Below are positions 55,196-64,000 of a stretch of DNA of 64,000 bases, one piece after another. The DNA comes from DAIOEK01 sp963721445. GTDB taxonomy: Bacteria; Chloroflexota; Anaerolineae; Anaerolineales; Anaerolineaceae. A program made the position numbers and the translations under genes. The number at the start of each line of letters is the position of its first letter. Position 1 is the first letter of the stretch. A model generated the notes under the pieces. That model was not told the origin of the DNA and did not search any database. It saw nothing but the letters and a program-made list of their open reading frames with translations. The stretch is taken from contig CAVRIZ010000003.1 in NCBI GenBank assembly GCA_963721445.1, forward strand, positions 60,176 to 124,175, written 5' to 3'.

Positions 55196-56920
55196 CTATT
55201 TCTCCTCCGGATCGATACCTGCAAAAATACCCAGAGGTACTTCCATGAAAATTGGCCTTTTTGTTTGTGCCATCACCTTGCCTGGATCAATACCCTCATC
55301 AAGAAATAAACGATGGATCAGCGAACTGCATGTTTTTGAACCGCAGGCGCCCATCATCGCCCGGGTCACCGTCTTGATCTCATTTAGATCGCGGTAACCT
55401 TCCAATATCAATTTCCGTATCTCTCCGGCTGTTACCCGTTCACACCGACAAACGATGGTGTCATCCTCAATTCGTTGAACATAATGATCCATGGGATGGA
55501 TGTCCCGGATCTCCTGCACTTGTATGCCGGCGATTTGGCGAGCGATCGATTTAGGCGCATACACGCGGACAATGACCGTTTTATCAATAGAGTTAGGTGT
55601 GTTTATTTCCGCAACTTCCAATTCCTGCAATGCATTACCTGATGTATCCATTACGGTGACAAGATCCCCCTTGCTAACCTGTCCATACTGAAACTCATAC
55701 GGGATGGAAACGAGCGGTATGTCTGCATTTTCGTGATAATCCACCAGAGTAATAGCCAGTCCCGGGCAAATATCCACACATTTTTCACAGCCACTGCAGC
55801 AATAATTATTCCCAAGGAATGCAGGTACCTGTCTTATATCTTTTTTCTCGATATAGATCAGACCCTGAGGACAAATGGTTGAGCATGGATCGCAGGGGAT
55901 TTCCTGTGAGCAGTGAATGATCGGCATTACACCTGTGCTGATTTCAGGGATTTCCCCTTCCATATTTTTTCCGGGTTTAGATTTTAGCATTTCCGCCATG
56001 TGATACCAATTCTGGGGGATTGTTCCGGTGTTATATCCAAGAAGGGACGCGATTTCCAAGCCTTTGATCTTTCCAGAAAAGATAGCGGCTGAAGCCTCGG
56101 CGATTTCCTCTGCATCTCCAGCTGAGAGGACGGTCAGACCGAATTCTTTTGCTTTGATGAAAAATTCATTGACAGGATCGAGTCCGACGGCGACTAAGAC
56201 GGTGTCACAGCGGAATGATTTCTCCGTCCCTTTGATAGGGTGAAAACCCAAATCTACCTGCGCAATTGTGATCGACTCTACCGATTCCTTCCCATTCGCA
56301 CTCAGGACGGTGTGTGAGGTATAGATTGGCACACCCATCCGGGAAAGTTTGTCTTTATGCACTTTATAACCACCGCAATCAGGCAACGCCTCAACTAATC
56401 CAACCACTTAAATCCCCGCCTGCAAGGCATGATATCCGGCAATCAATCCGACATTTCCACCGCCAACGACGAACAAGTTCTCAGATGGTTTCACAAGATC
56501 CCGATTGAGCAATGTTTGAAAAGCACCAGCGCCAAAAACTCCGGGTAATGAATTTCCTGGAAAGGTAAGCGATTTCTCCCGCGCGCCGGTGGCTACCAAT
56601 AGGACGTCTGTCGAGACCAGCACATATTCCTTGCCATCCCGGAGAATACCCACTTTCTTATCTGAATAAACCGCCAGTGCTGTACTATGCGTCCATATTT
56701 CAATAGAGGGAAATTTTGAAACATCATTTTGAAGCCTGGTGGCAATATCGATCCCTCGCGTACCTGCATATACGGCATTGATCGAACCAAAAAACCGGTG
56801 GGTCTGTAGAATTAACTTTCCTCCCAACCGGTCTTTGTCATCTATTAAAAGGGTAGAAATTCCCAATTTTCCCAGTTCAATCGCAGCAGAAAGCCCTGCC
56901 GGGCCGCCGCCCAGGATTAT
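55196..56920 (-). CDS. HcnB/SoxA-like flavoprotein with ferredoxin and BFD sites (broken, 5' end missing)
   Basis: The frame runs from LGGGPAGLSAAIEL at the junction (56,920) to the stop at 55196, about 570 residues. A pyridine-nucleotide-disulfide-type FAD domain with VVGGGNVGLIAGYHAL is followed by a ferredoxin-like segment (CSQEIPCDPCSTICPQG and CCSGCEKCVDICPG) and a BFD-type [2Fe-2S] motif (CRCERVT ... GACGSKTCSSL). An in-frame TAA at 56408-56410 splits it after HALQAGI; the next codon begins VVGLVEALP, so one residue is replaced by a stop. The true N-terminus is lost at the compositional break. It is the alpha-like partner of the DAO subunit that starts 2 bases after it. Confidence 0.85.
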
Positions 56921-56935
56921 CCGTGAGCGGGCCTC
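56917..56935. other. Junction between Chloroflexota and myxobacteria-like DNA
   Basis: Within some 15 bases the sequence changes from the first beta strand of an FAD domain (RIILGGGPAG) to the end of a conserved DUF2330 segment (SNDYRGPL). Base composition, codon use and gene families differ on the two sides. No transposase, integrase or repeat marks the join. Confidence 0.9.
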
Positions 56936-57132
56936 GGTAGTCGTTGCTCATCGTGAGGACGGTGCGGTTCCCGTCCCGCACCAGCGCCACCTGCGAGGAG
57001 TCGTTGAACAGCTGCGTCGTCCGCCTTCCCCACGTAGAAGCCACAGAAGGCGAGGGCGGGGGCGGGGTGGAGGAGCACCAGCAGGGGAAGGACCAGCAAC
57101 GGGGCCACACGGCGGACGGCGGGGGCAGGCAC
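56925..57132 (-). CDS. DUF2330 protein, 3' end missing and frameshifted
   Basis: A signal peptide (VPAPAVRRVAPLLVLPLL..., cleaved near ALAFC) leads to FCGFYVGKAD and, in another frame, QLFNDSSQVALVRDGNRTVL and TMSNDYRGPL, the N-terminal pattern of DUF2330 proteins of myxobacteria. GTG 57132 has AAGGAG 9 bases upstream. A frameshift lies near 57,020. The gene stops at the junction, so some 80% of it is missing. Function unknown; exported. Confidence 0.75.
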
Positions 57133-57139
57133 GGCGAGG

Positions 57140-57962
57140 ACTCCTTGGGGTGAGGCCTGGCTGGAGGGCCAGGTGAAGCGGGAAGCGGGGAAGAGCCGGT
57201 CGAGGAGCGGCACCACCGGCGAAAGGAGCAGCAGCGCCCAGACCGGCGCGTTCATCACCCAGGCCCTGGTGCTGCAGCACGAACGCCAGCACCGCCACCG
57301 CGATGCCCCAGCCGATGCGCACGCTCCGCCGGTCGGGCGTGGTCTTCGGGTCGGAGATTATGAGGTAAGGCGAAGAGGATGAGGCTCCCCACCAGCAGCT
57401 GATGCCCGAGCACCGCGGGCCGCTGCCCGAGCCACAGCACCCGGCCCAGCTTGAGCAGCACCCAGCTGCCGAGGAAGGCGAGGCTCACGTCGGTGCGGAA
57501 GCTCCGCGACACCACCGCCAGCCCCAGCACCGCGAACCAGGCCAGCAGCGCCATGCCCTCGCCCGACTGGCTCGGCGAGCACCAGGCGTGACCGCTGAAG
57601 AGGATGCAGGTGGTCAGCCCCAGCATCCCCGGGTTGAAGACGGTGCTTGCCCCGGATGTGGATCAGGTACTTCGCGCCGATGGCGATGGTGGCCGCAAGC
57701 GGCGGCACCCGCACCGCATCGGTGCGAAGGAGCAGCGACAGGCCCAGCCCGGTGATGAGGGAGAGCGGAATCCGCTGGAGGGAAGGCGAAGGACCCGCTC
57801 GCAGGCCCACTGGACGGCACAGGTGGAGGCCAGCAGCAGCGGAGGCATCCAGGGCTCGATTGGAAGCCGCAGGAAGGCCACCCCGAGGACCAGGAAGCTG
57901 GCCAGGAAGGCAATCTGGAGGTCTCGCGGGTCACGAGGGAGCAGGCGCTGGAGCGGACGCAT
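57140..57962 (-). CDS. RnfD/NqrB-like membrane protein (several frameshifts)
   Basis: Pieces in several frames line up as one polytopic protein of about 275 residues. The start is MRPLQRLLPRDPRDLQIAFL (ATG 57962); then PLSLITGLGLSLLLRTD, AIGAKYLIHIRGKH, GEGMALLAWFAVLGLAVVSR, LGQRPAVLGHQLLVGSL and the C-terminal NAPVWALLLLSPVVPLLDRL. This order matches subunit-D-like proteins of Rnf/Nqr complexes in delta-type proteobacteria. It directly precedes DUF2330 in the same direction. Whether it is part of a redox pump or a stand-alone relative is unknown. Confidence 0.7.
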
Positions 57963-58041
57963 CGTCCGGCTTGAACGGGAGCCGCTCCCAAAGGATCTCC
58001 GTCCGCTCGCTCGGGCCTGCCGGGTGGTACCTTCCCCCACC

Positions 58042-58312
58042 ATGCCCACGCCCGACTACGCCGCCATTCGCCTCGGGGACCAGGTCTTCACCGCCGAGGG
58101 CGCGGACCCCATCGGCGCCGTCCGCGAGCTGCGGAGCGGCCCGGATCCCGCCCTCATCATCTACATCGAGAACACGGGGGACATCGCCGATCCCGGTCCC
58201 CGCGATCCGGGCGGTCCACGACGGGAAGGTCGTCCTCGATCCGGAGAAGCTCGAGGACAAGGTGCGCCGGGCGCTGGGCCACGTGCGCGACAGCGAGGTC
58301 CCGGGCTGGTAA
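58042..58312 (+). CDS. Small protein of unknown function (frameshifted)
   Basis: About 90 residues: MPTPDYAAIRLGDQVFTAEG, IIYIENTGDIADP in one frame, then PAIRAVHDGKVVLDPEKLED and VRRALGHVRDSEVPGW in the next; break near 58,195. No family known to me. Transcribed away from the RnfD-like gene. Confidence 0.55.
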
Positions 58313-58419
58313 AAAAAACCGGCGAGCCGCGGCCCGAAGGCCGACGGCTCAGACCGGCGGACGCTGAACCGGGGGGAAGATTCAGCAGCCCAGCCTCTGA
58401 AACGTCGAGGCCACGCGAA

Positions 58420-58863
58420 TCATTCCCCCATCGGCCGGAACCTCCTATTTTTGTTCGGCGGGCGGCCGGTGCGTCTCGCCTCCGCCTGGAGTTCGGCCAG
58501 GCGTGCTGAGAGTGCAGGGCGGAGGTACGGACGGCGGGTGAGCTGCTCCTCCAGCCACGCCGCCACGTCCGCCACGGGCGTCCCGGTCTCCAGCAGATGC
58601 GCGACGTGCGAGCGCGCCGCGAGCACCGCCACCTCCACGAGGTGAGGGTCGTCGGCATCCCGCGAGAGCCGGAGGTCGGCCTCGTCCAGCGCCTGGGCGA
58701 AGTTCCCGGCGCGGATCATCGCCGCGGCACGCGCCTGCACCACCCGGGCGGCGAGGAGTCCCCGCACCCCGAAGGCCAGGACCGCCGCGAGGACGAGCAC
58801 CCCCACCACCACCCAGCGGGTGGCGGCGCTCCGGTGCTGAGAGCTCTCGCGGGTCGCGTCCAC
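58420..58863 (-). CDS. Membrane-anchored helical protein, unknown
   Basis: 147 residues from GTG 58863, which has AGGAGG 7 bases upstream. One membrane helix (about 17-40) is followed by a soluble helical region with Ala-rich repeats (ARAAAMIRAGNFAQALDEAD, ALSARLAELQAEA) that looks like one or two tetratricopeptide-like hairpins. It follows aat by 11 bases and so is probably cotranscribed. Confidence 0.65.
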   Translation of the reverse strand: MDATRESSQHRSAATRWVVVGVLVLAAVLAFGVRGLLAARVVQARAAAMIRAGNFAQALDEADLRLSRDADDPHLVEVAVLAARSHVAHLLETGTPVADVAAWLEEQLTRRPYLRPALSARLAELQAEARRTGRPPNKNRRFRPMGE

Positions 58864-58873
58864 GCCCTGCCTC

Positions 58874-59574
58874 CTAACGCGAAGCGCCAAGCGATGCGAA
58901 GACCCGATGCACCGGAGGGCCGGTCTGGACCGCCGGCCCGAGGAGCCGGAGGAAGCGGCGGCGAGGGATGTCCTTCGCTCCGAAGCGCGCCAGATGCTCG
59001 GTCTCGACCTGGCAATCGATGAGCAGGCAGCCGGCGTCGAAGAGCGACCGGGCCAGGGTGGCGAAGGCCGCCTTCGAGGCATCGGGGCTCCGGGTGAACA
59101 TGCTCTCGCCGAAGAAGACGCGGCCCAGCGCAACCCCGTACAGGCCGCCGACGAGCTCGCCATCCCTCCAGGCCTCGACCGAGTGCGCGTGCCCCAGCCG
59201 GTGCAGCGTCAGGTAGGCGGCGTGCATCGCGGTGGTGATCCACGTCCCGTCCTGCCCGGGGCGCGACGCCGCGGCGCAGGCCGAGAGCACCTCCGGGAAC
59301 GCGGTGTCGGCGCGAATGTCGTAGGTCCTCCGGCGGAGCACTTTCTCCAGGCTGGCGGGAGACGTGCAGCTCGCCGGGCAGCAGCACGAACCGCGGATCC
59401 GGGGAGTGCCAGAGGATGGGCTGCCCCTCCGAGTACCAGGGGAAGATGCCGCGGCGGTACCCCGCCAGGAGACGGGCGGGGGAGAGATCCCCCCACGGCG
59501 AGGAGCCCCGAGCGGTCGGCCCGCTCGGGTGGCGGAAAGGCCTCAGGGTCCTGTCCGAGGAGAAACACCGTCAC
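58874..59574 (-). CDS. aat: Leucyl/phenylalanyl-tRNA-protein transferase (frameshifted)
   Basis: Three frames give one protein of about 233 residues: MTVFLLGQDPEAFPPPE and GLLAVGG in the first, LLPGELHVS in the second, then WITTAMHAAYLTLHRLGHAHSVE, ELVGGLYGVALGRVFFGESM and DCQVETEHLARFGA in the third. These are the Aat signatures. It adds Leu or Phe to N-terminal Lys or Arg to mark proteins for ClpAP. At least two breaks (near 59,340 and 59,490) reflect sequence errors in GC-rich runs. Confidence 0.88.
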
Positions 59575-59616
59575 GCGCCGTTACCCGGGAACTTCTTGTA
59601 GCATCCACCTCGCGGC

Positions 59617-60250
59617 GTGCCCCCCTCGTCGAGGCCCCCCAATCTCAATCGCGCCATCCGCGCCCTGATGCGCGACCTCGCGGCGCGCGCGCCGGAGTTC
59701 TCGCACCTCCTCGCGGCCAGGGTCCTGGTGGTGGCCGGCGAGGCGCGGCGGGGGTCCCGGGGATCGGTCAAGCCGCTGGCCTTCGCCCAGGGGAAGAGCC
59801 GCGACCACTCCGGGGGCGCGCAAGCCGGTGGTCCGGATCGACGGCCGGCGGGTGCTCTACTGCGTGACGCTCCGCCCGCTGTTCTTCCGCGACAGCCGGC
59901 CCGAGCAGCGCATCGAGACCCTGCTCCACGAGCTCTACCATCTGAGCCCCGCGTTCGACGGCACGCTGGACCCGTCGCGCCGGCACTCCCGGCTGGGCCG
60001 GAAGTTCTCCCGTGTCTTCCGGCCGCTCGTCCGCCGTTACCTGCGCCAATGCCCGCCCGAGGTGCTCGCCCCGTTCGCGCACCACGGCCCGGTGCGAATC
60101 CTCGCCTGGCTCGAGCGTCCACCGGCCACGCACGCGAAGGGGCGCTCCCGCCGCGTCTACACCGAGGAGCAGCTCTACACGGCCACCGTCCAGATGCTCA
60201 CCCGCAGGAAGCACCGGGCGCCGACTCCCGCGGACGGGGAGCGGGAGTGA
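59617..60250 (+). CDS. Putative zinc metallopeptidase (frameshifted)
   Basis: Two frames, about 210 residues. The first gives NLNRAIRALMRDLAARAPEF; the second, from about 59,820, gives VVRIDGRRVLYCVTLRP and the zinc site TLLHELYHLSPAFDGTLD (HExxH). Bacterial relatives have an unknown substrate. The GTG start is approximate. Divergent from aat. Confidence 0.7.
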
Positions 60251-60382
60251 GGCGTGCCCTCCGGGCGTGCGCCCCAGCGGGCGTGCGGTGGAAGGCGACC
60301 CGGCCATCGGCGGAGCTCCGAGACGGGGAGACTGGGCCGTCCGCGCCGGGATAATCTCCGCGGCGCCTCGACTCGTCTCCCC

Positions 60383-62068
60383 GTGTCCCTCGCTCCTGGT
60401 ACCCCCGTCGGCCGGTACGTGATCCGGCGCAAGCTCGCCGAGGGCGGGATGGCGGAGATCTTTCTCGCGCAGTCCCACGGGCCCGAGGGCTTCGAGAAGC
60501 AGGTGGTCATCAAGCGGATTCGCTCGGCGCTCGCCGACGACCCGAGCTTCGTGCAGATGTTCATCGCCGAGGCCCGCGTCGCCTCGAAGCTGAACCACGC
60601 CAACGTGGTCCACATCTTCGACTTCGACCGCCACGAGGACAGCTACTACCTCGCCATGGAGTACGTGCGGGGGAAGTCGCTGGCCGAGCTGCACCGGCGG
60701 GCGCGGCTCCTCCAGCGCCCGTTCCCGCCCGTGCTCGCCGCGCAGATCTGCCTCGAGGTCGCCCGGGGGCTCGCCTACGCGCACCGGCTCACCGAGCACG
60801 GCCAGCCGCTCGGCCTCGTCCACCGCGACGTCACGCCACACAACGTCCTCGTCTCCTACGAGGGGGCGGTGAAGCTGACCGACTTTGGCATCGCCAAGGC
60901 CAGCAACCGCGCCAGCACCGCGGGCATGCTCAAGGGCAAGTTCGCGTACATGGCTCCCGAGCAGGCCCGAGGCGAGCCGGTGGACTCCCGGACCGACCTC
61001 TTCGCTCTCGGCATCACCCTCTGGGAGCTGCTCACCGGCGCCCGCCTCTTCGACGGCGACAGCGACCTGGCCGTGCTCCGCGCGGTGCAGGAACGGGAAA
61101 TCCGCTCCCCCTCCGCGGTGAGCAGGGCGGTGGACCTGGCGCTGGCCGAGGTGGTGATGACCGCGCTGCAACGCGACCCGGCCCGCCGGTTCCAGAGCGC
61201 CACCGAGCTCGAGCGCCGGTTGCTCACCTACGTCATCGGCGCGCCCCGCGCGCCCGACGACACCGACGTGGGGCTCTTCATCCGCTCCCTGTTCCCGGAC
61301 GAGGCCGCGGCGGAGGAGGACACCGAGCCCATGGGTCCCCTCCAGCTCGTCCCCGGCGTGGGCCCCACCAGCTCCCGGCCCCAGCCCACGGCCAGCAGCG
61401 GCGGGCTCCAGCAGACCCGGGCCGACACCTACGGGCGCCTGCTCCAGCGAACGCTGCCCTCCGAGTCGGTGTCCCCGATGCTCGAGGACGAGGCGCTGGC
61501 TCCCACCAGGACCCCCCCCAACCGCCGGTCGTCTGCGGCCACGGCCCCGGGAGGCCGGCAGAGCGTGGTCACCGAGGCCCCGGTCGAGGAGATGCGGGTG
61601 CTCGCCGCGCAGATCGGCGCCCGGCGCCGGCGCACGATCCTCGCCACCCTGGGCCTGGCGGTGCTCCTGGGCGTCGCCGCCATCGCCTTCCTCGCCGGAC
61701 GGACCGATTCCCGGCCGGAATCGTTCCCGCCGGAGCGCCTGGGCCCCGCCGGGCCACTCGCCCTGGCGCCTCCCGCGCCGCCGCGGGCTCCCGAGGCCCC
61801 GGCACCGACACCGCCCCAGCCGCCCCGGGCCGACGCGCCCGCCACCCCCCCGGCGTCACCGGGGTTTCTGGTGGTGAAGGCTCAGCCCTGGGGGAGGCTC
61901 TTCGTGGACGGCAAGGCCGCCGGAGACGTGGAGGGCACCCGCCGGTACCCCCTGGCGCCAGGCTCCCACACCCTGCGCTTGGTGAATGGCAAGAAGACCC
62001 GGACCTGGACGGTGGACATCGAGTCCGGGAAGACCGTCACCCGCGAGCACAGCTTTCTCGAGGAGTGA
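60383..62068 (+). CDS. Membrane Ser/Thr protein kinase with PEGA domain
   Basis: 561 residues from GTG 60383, just before VGRYVIRRKLAEGGMAEIFL, the glycine loop; an earlier frame start lacks support. Lys of VVIKRI, the catalytic loop LVHRDVTPHNVLVS near residue 147, LTDFGIAKA and the MAPEQARGE motif are intact, so it should be active. A variable Pro/Ser-rich linker, one membrane helix (about 415-440) and an extracytoplasmic PEGA domain (493-561, GFLVVKAQPWGRLFVDGK) follow. Such kinases are abundant in myxobacteria. Start of the next gene lies about 100 bases on. Confidence 0.93.
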   Translation: MSLAPGTPVGRYVIRRKLAEGGMAEIFLAQSHGPEGFEKQVVIKRIRSALADDPSFVQMFIAEARVASKLNHANVVHIFDFDRHEDSYYLAMEYVRGKSLAELHRRARLLQRPFPPVLAAQICLEVARGLAYAHRLTEHGQPLGLVHRDVTPHNVLVSYEGAVKLTDFGIAKASNRASTAGMLKGKFAYMAPEQARGEPVDSRTDLFALGITLWELLTGARLFDGDSDLAVLRAVQEREIRSPSAVSRAVDLALAEVVMTALQRDPARRFQSATELERRLLTYVIGAPRAPDDTDVGLFIRSLFPDEAAAEEDTEPMGPLQLVPGVGPTSSRPQPTASSGGLQQTRADTYGRLLQRTLPSESVSPMLEDEALAPTRTPPNRRSSAATAPGGRQSVVTEAPVEEMRVLAAQIGARRRRTILATLGLAVLLGVAAIAFLAGRTDSRPESFPPERLGPAGPLALAPPAPPRAPEAPAPTPPQPPRADAPATPPASPGFLVVKAQPWGRLFVDGKAAGDVEGTRRYPLAPGSHTLRLVNGKKTRTWTVDIESGKTVTREHSFLEE

Positions 62069-62169
62069 GGCGCCCGCCCGGGTGAATAAGTTCCGGGGGT
62101 TTCGCGTCCAGGCAGGTGGCTCGGCTGGCTCCTTGCCGGGGCAGGTTGGCCAGGGAAGGATGTCCTTCG

Positions 62170-63581
62170 ATGGCGAGACGGCGCGCACGACGGCTGGTGA
62201 TGCTGGGAGCGGCCCTGCTGGTCGCGCTCGGCACCTCCTCGCGCGCCCTGGCCCAGGACGAGCCCATCCCCCGCAGCCCGAGGGAGACTTCGACGTCACC
62301 ACCTTCGACGAGACCCTGGGCCCCTATGGTCAGTGGGTGGACACCGGCGAGGGACCCAACGACGGGCGGGCCTGGCGGCCTGACCCGGACGTCGTGGGTG
62401 AGGACTTCCAGCCCTACGCCACGGGCGGCCGCTGGGTCTACTCGGACTGGGGCTGGACCTGGGAGAGCGACTACCCCTGGGGCTGGGCGCCTTTTCACTA
62501 TGGGCGCTGGGCCCTGACCCCCTCCTGGGGCTGGGTCTGGTATCCGGGCACCGTCTGGGCTCCGGCATGGGTCGACTGGCGCTTCGGGGGTGGCTACATC
62601 GGCTGGGCGCCGCTGCCCCCCGTGGGGTTCGCGGTCGTCGTCCAGCCCTGGCGGCCCTACTGGTGCTTCGTCCCGAGCAACGTCTTCATCTACCACGACG
62701 TCTGGGCGTACCGGCTGCCCGTGGACCGCATCCACGCCGCGTACGCGGCCACCGTGCCGGTGCACCAGGCGGTGAGCTACGGGCGGGCGCGCTGGTACGC
62801 CGGTCCTCCGGTGCCCCAGGTGGAGCATGCGGTCGGCCGTCCGGTCCCGCGGGTCACCGGCTTCACTCCCCCGGCTCCGGGTCGGGTGCAGCCGGTCCTG
62901 CCCTCCACGCGCGGCATGGCCCCCGGGACGCTGGCGCCCCGGCCGGGCCAGCCCTTCCCCGGGGTGAACACCGCCCGGCCTCCTCCCACGCCGGTCGGAC
63001 CGCGGTCGTCGCCCGCACCGTCCGTCCCGTCGGGTGGAAGCGGATGGCGCGCGCCCCCGTCGCCCAGCCCGTGGCGCGGCGCTCCCTCGCCGGGCGGGGG
63101 CACCTCGGCACCCCGGCCGCCCCCCTCGGGCCCCTCGGCGCCGGGACCGCGCCCGCGCTCGCTGGGCTACTGGAGCCCCCAGCCGCGCTCGGAGTCGCCC
63201 GCCTACGCGAGCCCGCGCACCTCGCCCTCCGGGCCCCAGACCTTCGGGCCACGCAGCTTCGGCGCGCCCTCCCGGAGCTTCGGCGCTCCCTCGAGCAGCG
63301 GCGTCCCCTCGCGCAGCTTCTCCGCGCCTTCGTCCGGCGGCTTCGGCGGAGGTCCGCGGAGCTTCTCCGCGCCGCCCTCGCGTGGCGTCGGCGGAGGCTC
63401 GCGGACCTTCTCCGCCCCGTCGTCCGGTGGCTTCGGCGGAGGCCCGCGGAGCTTCTCCGCCCCGTCGTCGGGCGGGTTCTCCGCTCCGCGCGGAGGCGGT
63501 GGCGGGGCCCACGTGGGGGGCGGAGGTGCTCGCCCGAGCGGCGGTGGCGGTGGGCACGCCGTCGGCGGCGGACGCCGCTAG
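62170..63581 (+). CDS. DUF6600-type exported protein with Gly/Ser/Pro-rich tail (frameshifted)
   Basis: About 470 residues. MARRRARRLVMLGAALL starts a signal peptide (ATG 62170); the frame changes near 62,275, then LGPYGQWVDTGEGPNDG and repeated aromatic blocks (GWTWESDYPWGWAPFHYGRW, PSWGWVWYPGTVWAPAWVDW) are those of DUF6600 proteins. From residue 250 the chain is Pro/Ser/Gly-rich with repeats of the type FGGGPRSFSAPSSGG (four or five copies, 63,260-63,480) and a Gly/His tail. It is probably a surface or periplasmic protein. Function unknown. Confidence 0.75.
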
Positions 63582-63612
63582 CGGGCTGGAAGTCCTGTCC
63601 GGGGGGCTGCGC

Positions 63613-64000
63613 GTGAGCACGGCCCAGGGCGGTGACACCGGAGAGGTGACTCGCGGGTGGATCGGCTACGGCCGGTCGTCCGTCCGGGCGCTGGTCCAGC
63701 GGGTGCTGCGCTCCTGGGCCGCCCGCAGCCTGCAGGTCGGCGCGCTGGCCACCGTGGTGGACGTCTGCGTCCTGCTGGTCTGCAAGAAGGTGCTGAAGCT
63801 GCCCACGCCGGTGGGCGCCGCGGCCGGAGTGGCGATCGGCTCGACGATCGCCTTCTTCCTCAACCGCCGATGGGCCTTCCGCGCGCAGGGGACTCCGGTG
63901 ACGGGGCAGGCGGTGAAGTTCCTCATCTCCACGCTCATCGCCATGTCGATCGACGCGCCGCTGGTGGGAATCCTCGCGGACTGGCTGGACGTGCCGGTGG
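63613..64000 (+). CDS. GtrA-family membrane protein, cut by the window end
   Basis: From GTG 63613 the frame is open to the window end (129 codons). AARSLQVGALATVVDVCVLL is the first GtrA helix, STIAFFLNRRWAFRA the typical FxxNRxWxF motif between helices two and three, and a third helix follows. GtrA proteins help flip or present polyprenyl-linked sugars. Two-thirds or more of the gene is present. Confidence 0.8.
   Translation, partial: MSTAQGGDTGEVTRGWIGYGRSSVRALVQRVLRSWAARSLQVGALATVVDVCVLLVCKKVLKLPTPVGAAAGVAIGSTIAFFLNRRWAFRAQGTPVTGQAVKFLISTLIAMSIDAPLVGILADWLDVPV

Noticed and set aside
56408..56410. Selenocysteine or pyrrolysine codon
   Set aside because: The stop is TAA, which neither uses.
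59768..61171. Long minus-strand reading frame in the GC-rich part
   Set aside because: It lies opposite the metallopeptidase and kinase genes; very GC-rich DNA gives long open shadows, and its translation matches no family.
62037..63638. 533-codon minus-strand frame and a 349-codon alternate plus frame
   Set aside because: Both are shadows of the DUF6600 gene, rich in Arg and Ala with no motif or ribosome site.

Overview
The window joins two unrelated kinds of DNA. Bases 1 to about 56,920 are moderate in GC (mid-40s percent by eye). They carry genes typical of an anaerobic Chloroflexota bacterium of the Anaerolineae type: proline/threonine-rich surface proteins, substrate-binding lipoproteins with Ala/Pro tethers, a DPM1-GtrA glycosyltransferase and B12-binding radical SAM proteins. 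From about 56,920 to the end the DNA is very GC-rich (about 70% or more by eye). Its genes look myxobacterial: DUF2330, an RnfD-like protein, Aat, a Ser/Thr kinase with a PEGA tail, DUF6600 and GtrA. A Chloroflexota flavoprotein gene is cut inside its first Rossmann motif exactly where a DUF2330 gene is also cut. The simplest reading is a chimeric assembly. Many genes on both sides are broken by single-base frameshifts, which points to an indel-prone sequence rather than to decay.

Layout of the Chloroflexota part. 0-2.4 kb: an HPr-kinase-like P-loop protein and a polyprenyl-phosphate glycosyltransferase. 3.1-5.7 and 11.8-14.1 kb: two exported DNRLRE-metallophosphatase proteins, the first also carrying a GH99-like domain, flanking an AfuABC/FbpABC-type ABC importer with a PfkB kinase (5.8-11.2 kb). 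14.1-14.5 kb: tRNA-Pro(GGG) followed by a tandem array of tRNA-3'-end/terminator units. 14.6-20.0 kb: a five-gene operon encoding a membrane zinc ribbon, a membrane protein ending in a Gly/Cys-Ala tail, a PqqD-like/radical SAM/SPASM enzyme, a cysteine-less radical SAM paralogue and a methyltransferase. This is the best candidate for an undescribed protein-modification system. 20.1-29.5 kb: ligA, lactate dehydrogenase, ROK kinase, a B12-binding radical SAM protein, a two-component system and small membrane proteins.

29.5-42.7 kb: an NmrA-like protein, an NCS2 nucleobase permease, a three-subunit molybdenum hydroxylase with a CoxG-like protein, a fused double cyclase/hydrolase, a DUF1116 protein (AllG-like), FdrA (AllF-like) and a GNAT-like protein. 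Together these suggest uptake, hydroxylation, ring opening and carbamoyl transfer for an N-heterocycle such as a purine or related compound. 42.7-52.2 kb is housekeeping: polyprenyl synthase, TatD, phosphohexomutase, cysteine desulfurase with MnmA, CspA, VKOR and RelA/SpoT. 52.2-56.9 kb is a catabolic operon: HcnB/SoxA-like and DAO-type flavoproteins, an Ldh2-family dehydrogenase and a HAD phosphatase.

The GC-rich part (56.9-64.0 kb) holds DUF2330, the RnfD-like protein, a small unknown, a TPR-sized membrane protein, aat, a putative metallopeptidase, a Ser/Thr kinase, a DUF6600 protein and a GtrA protein cut by the window end.
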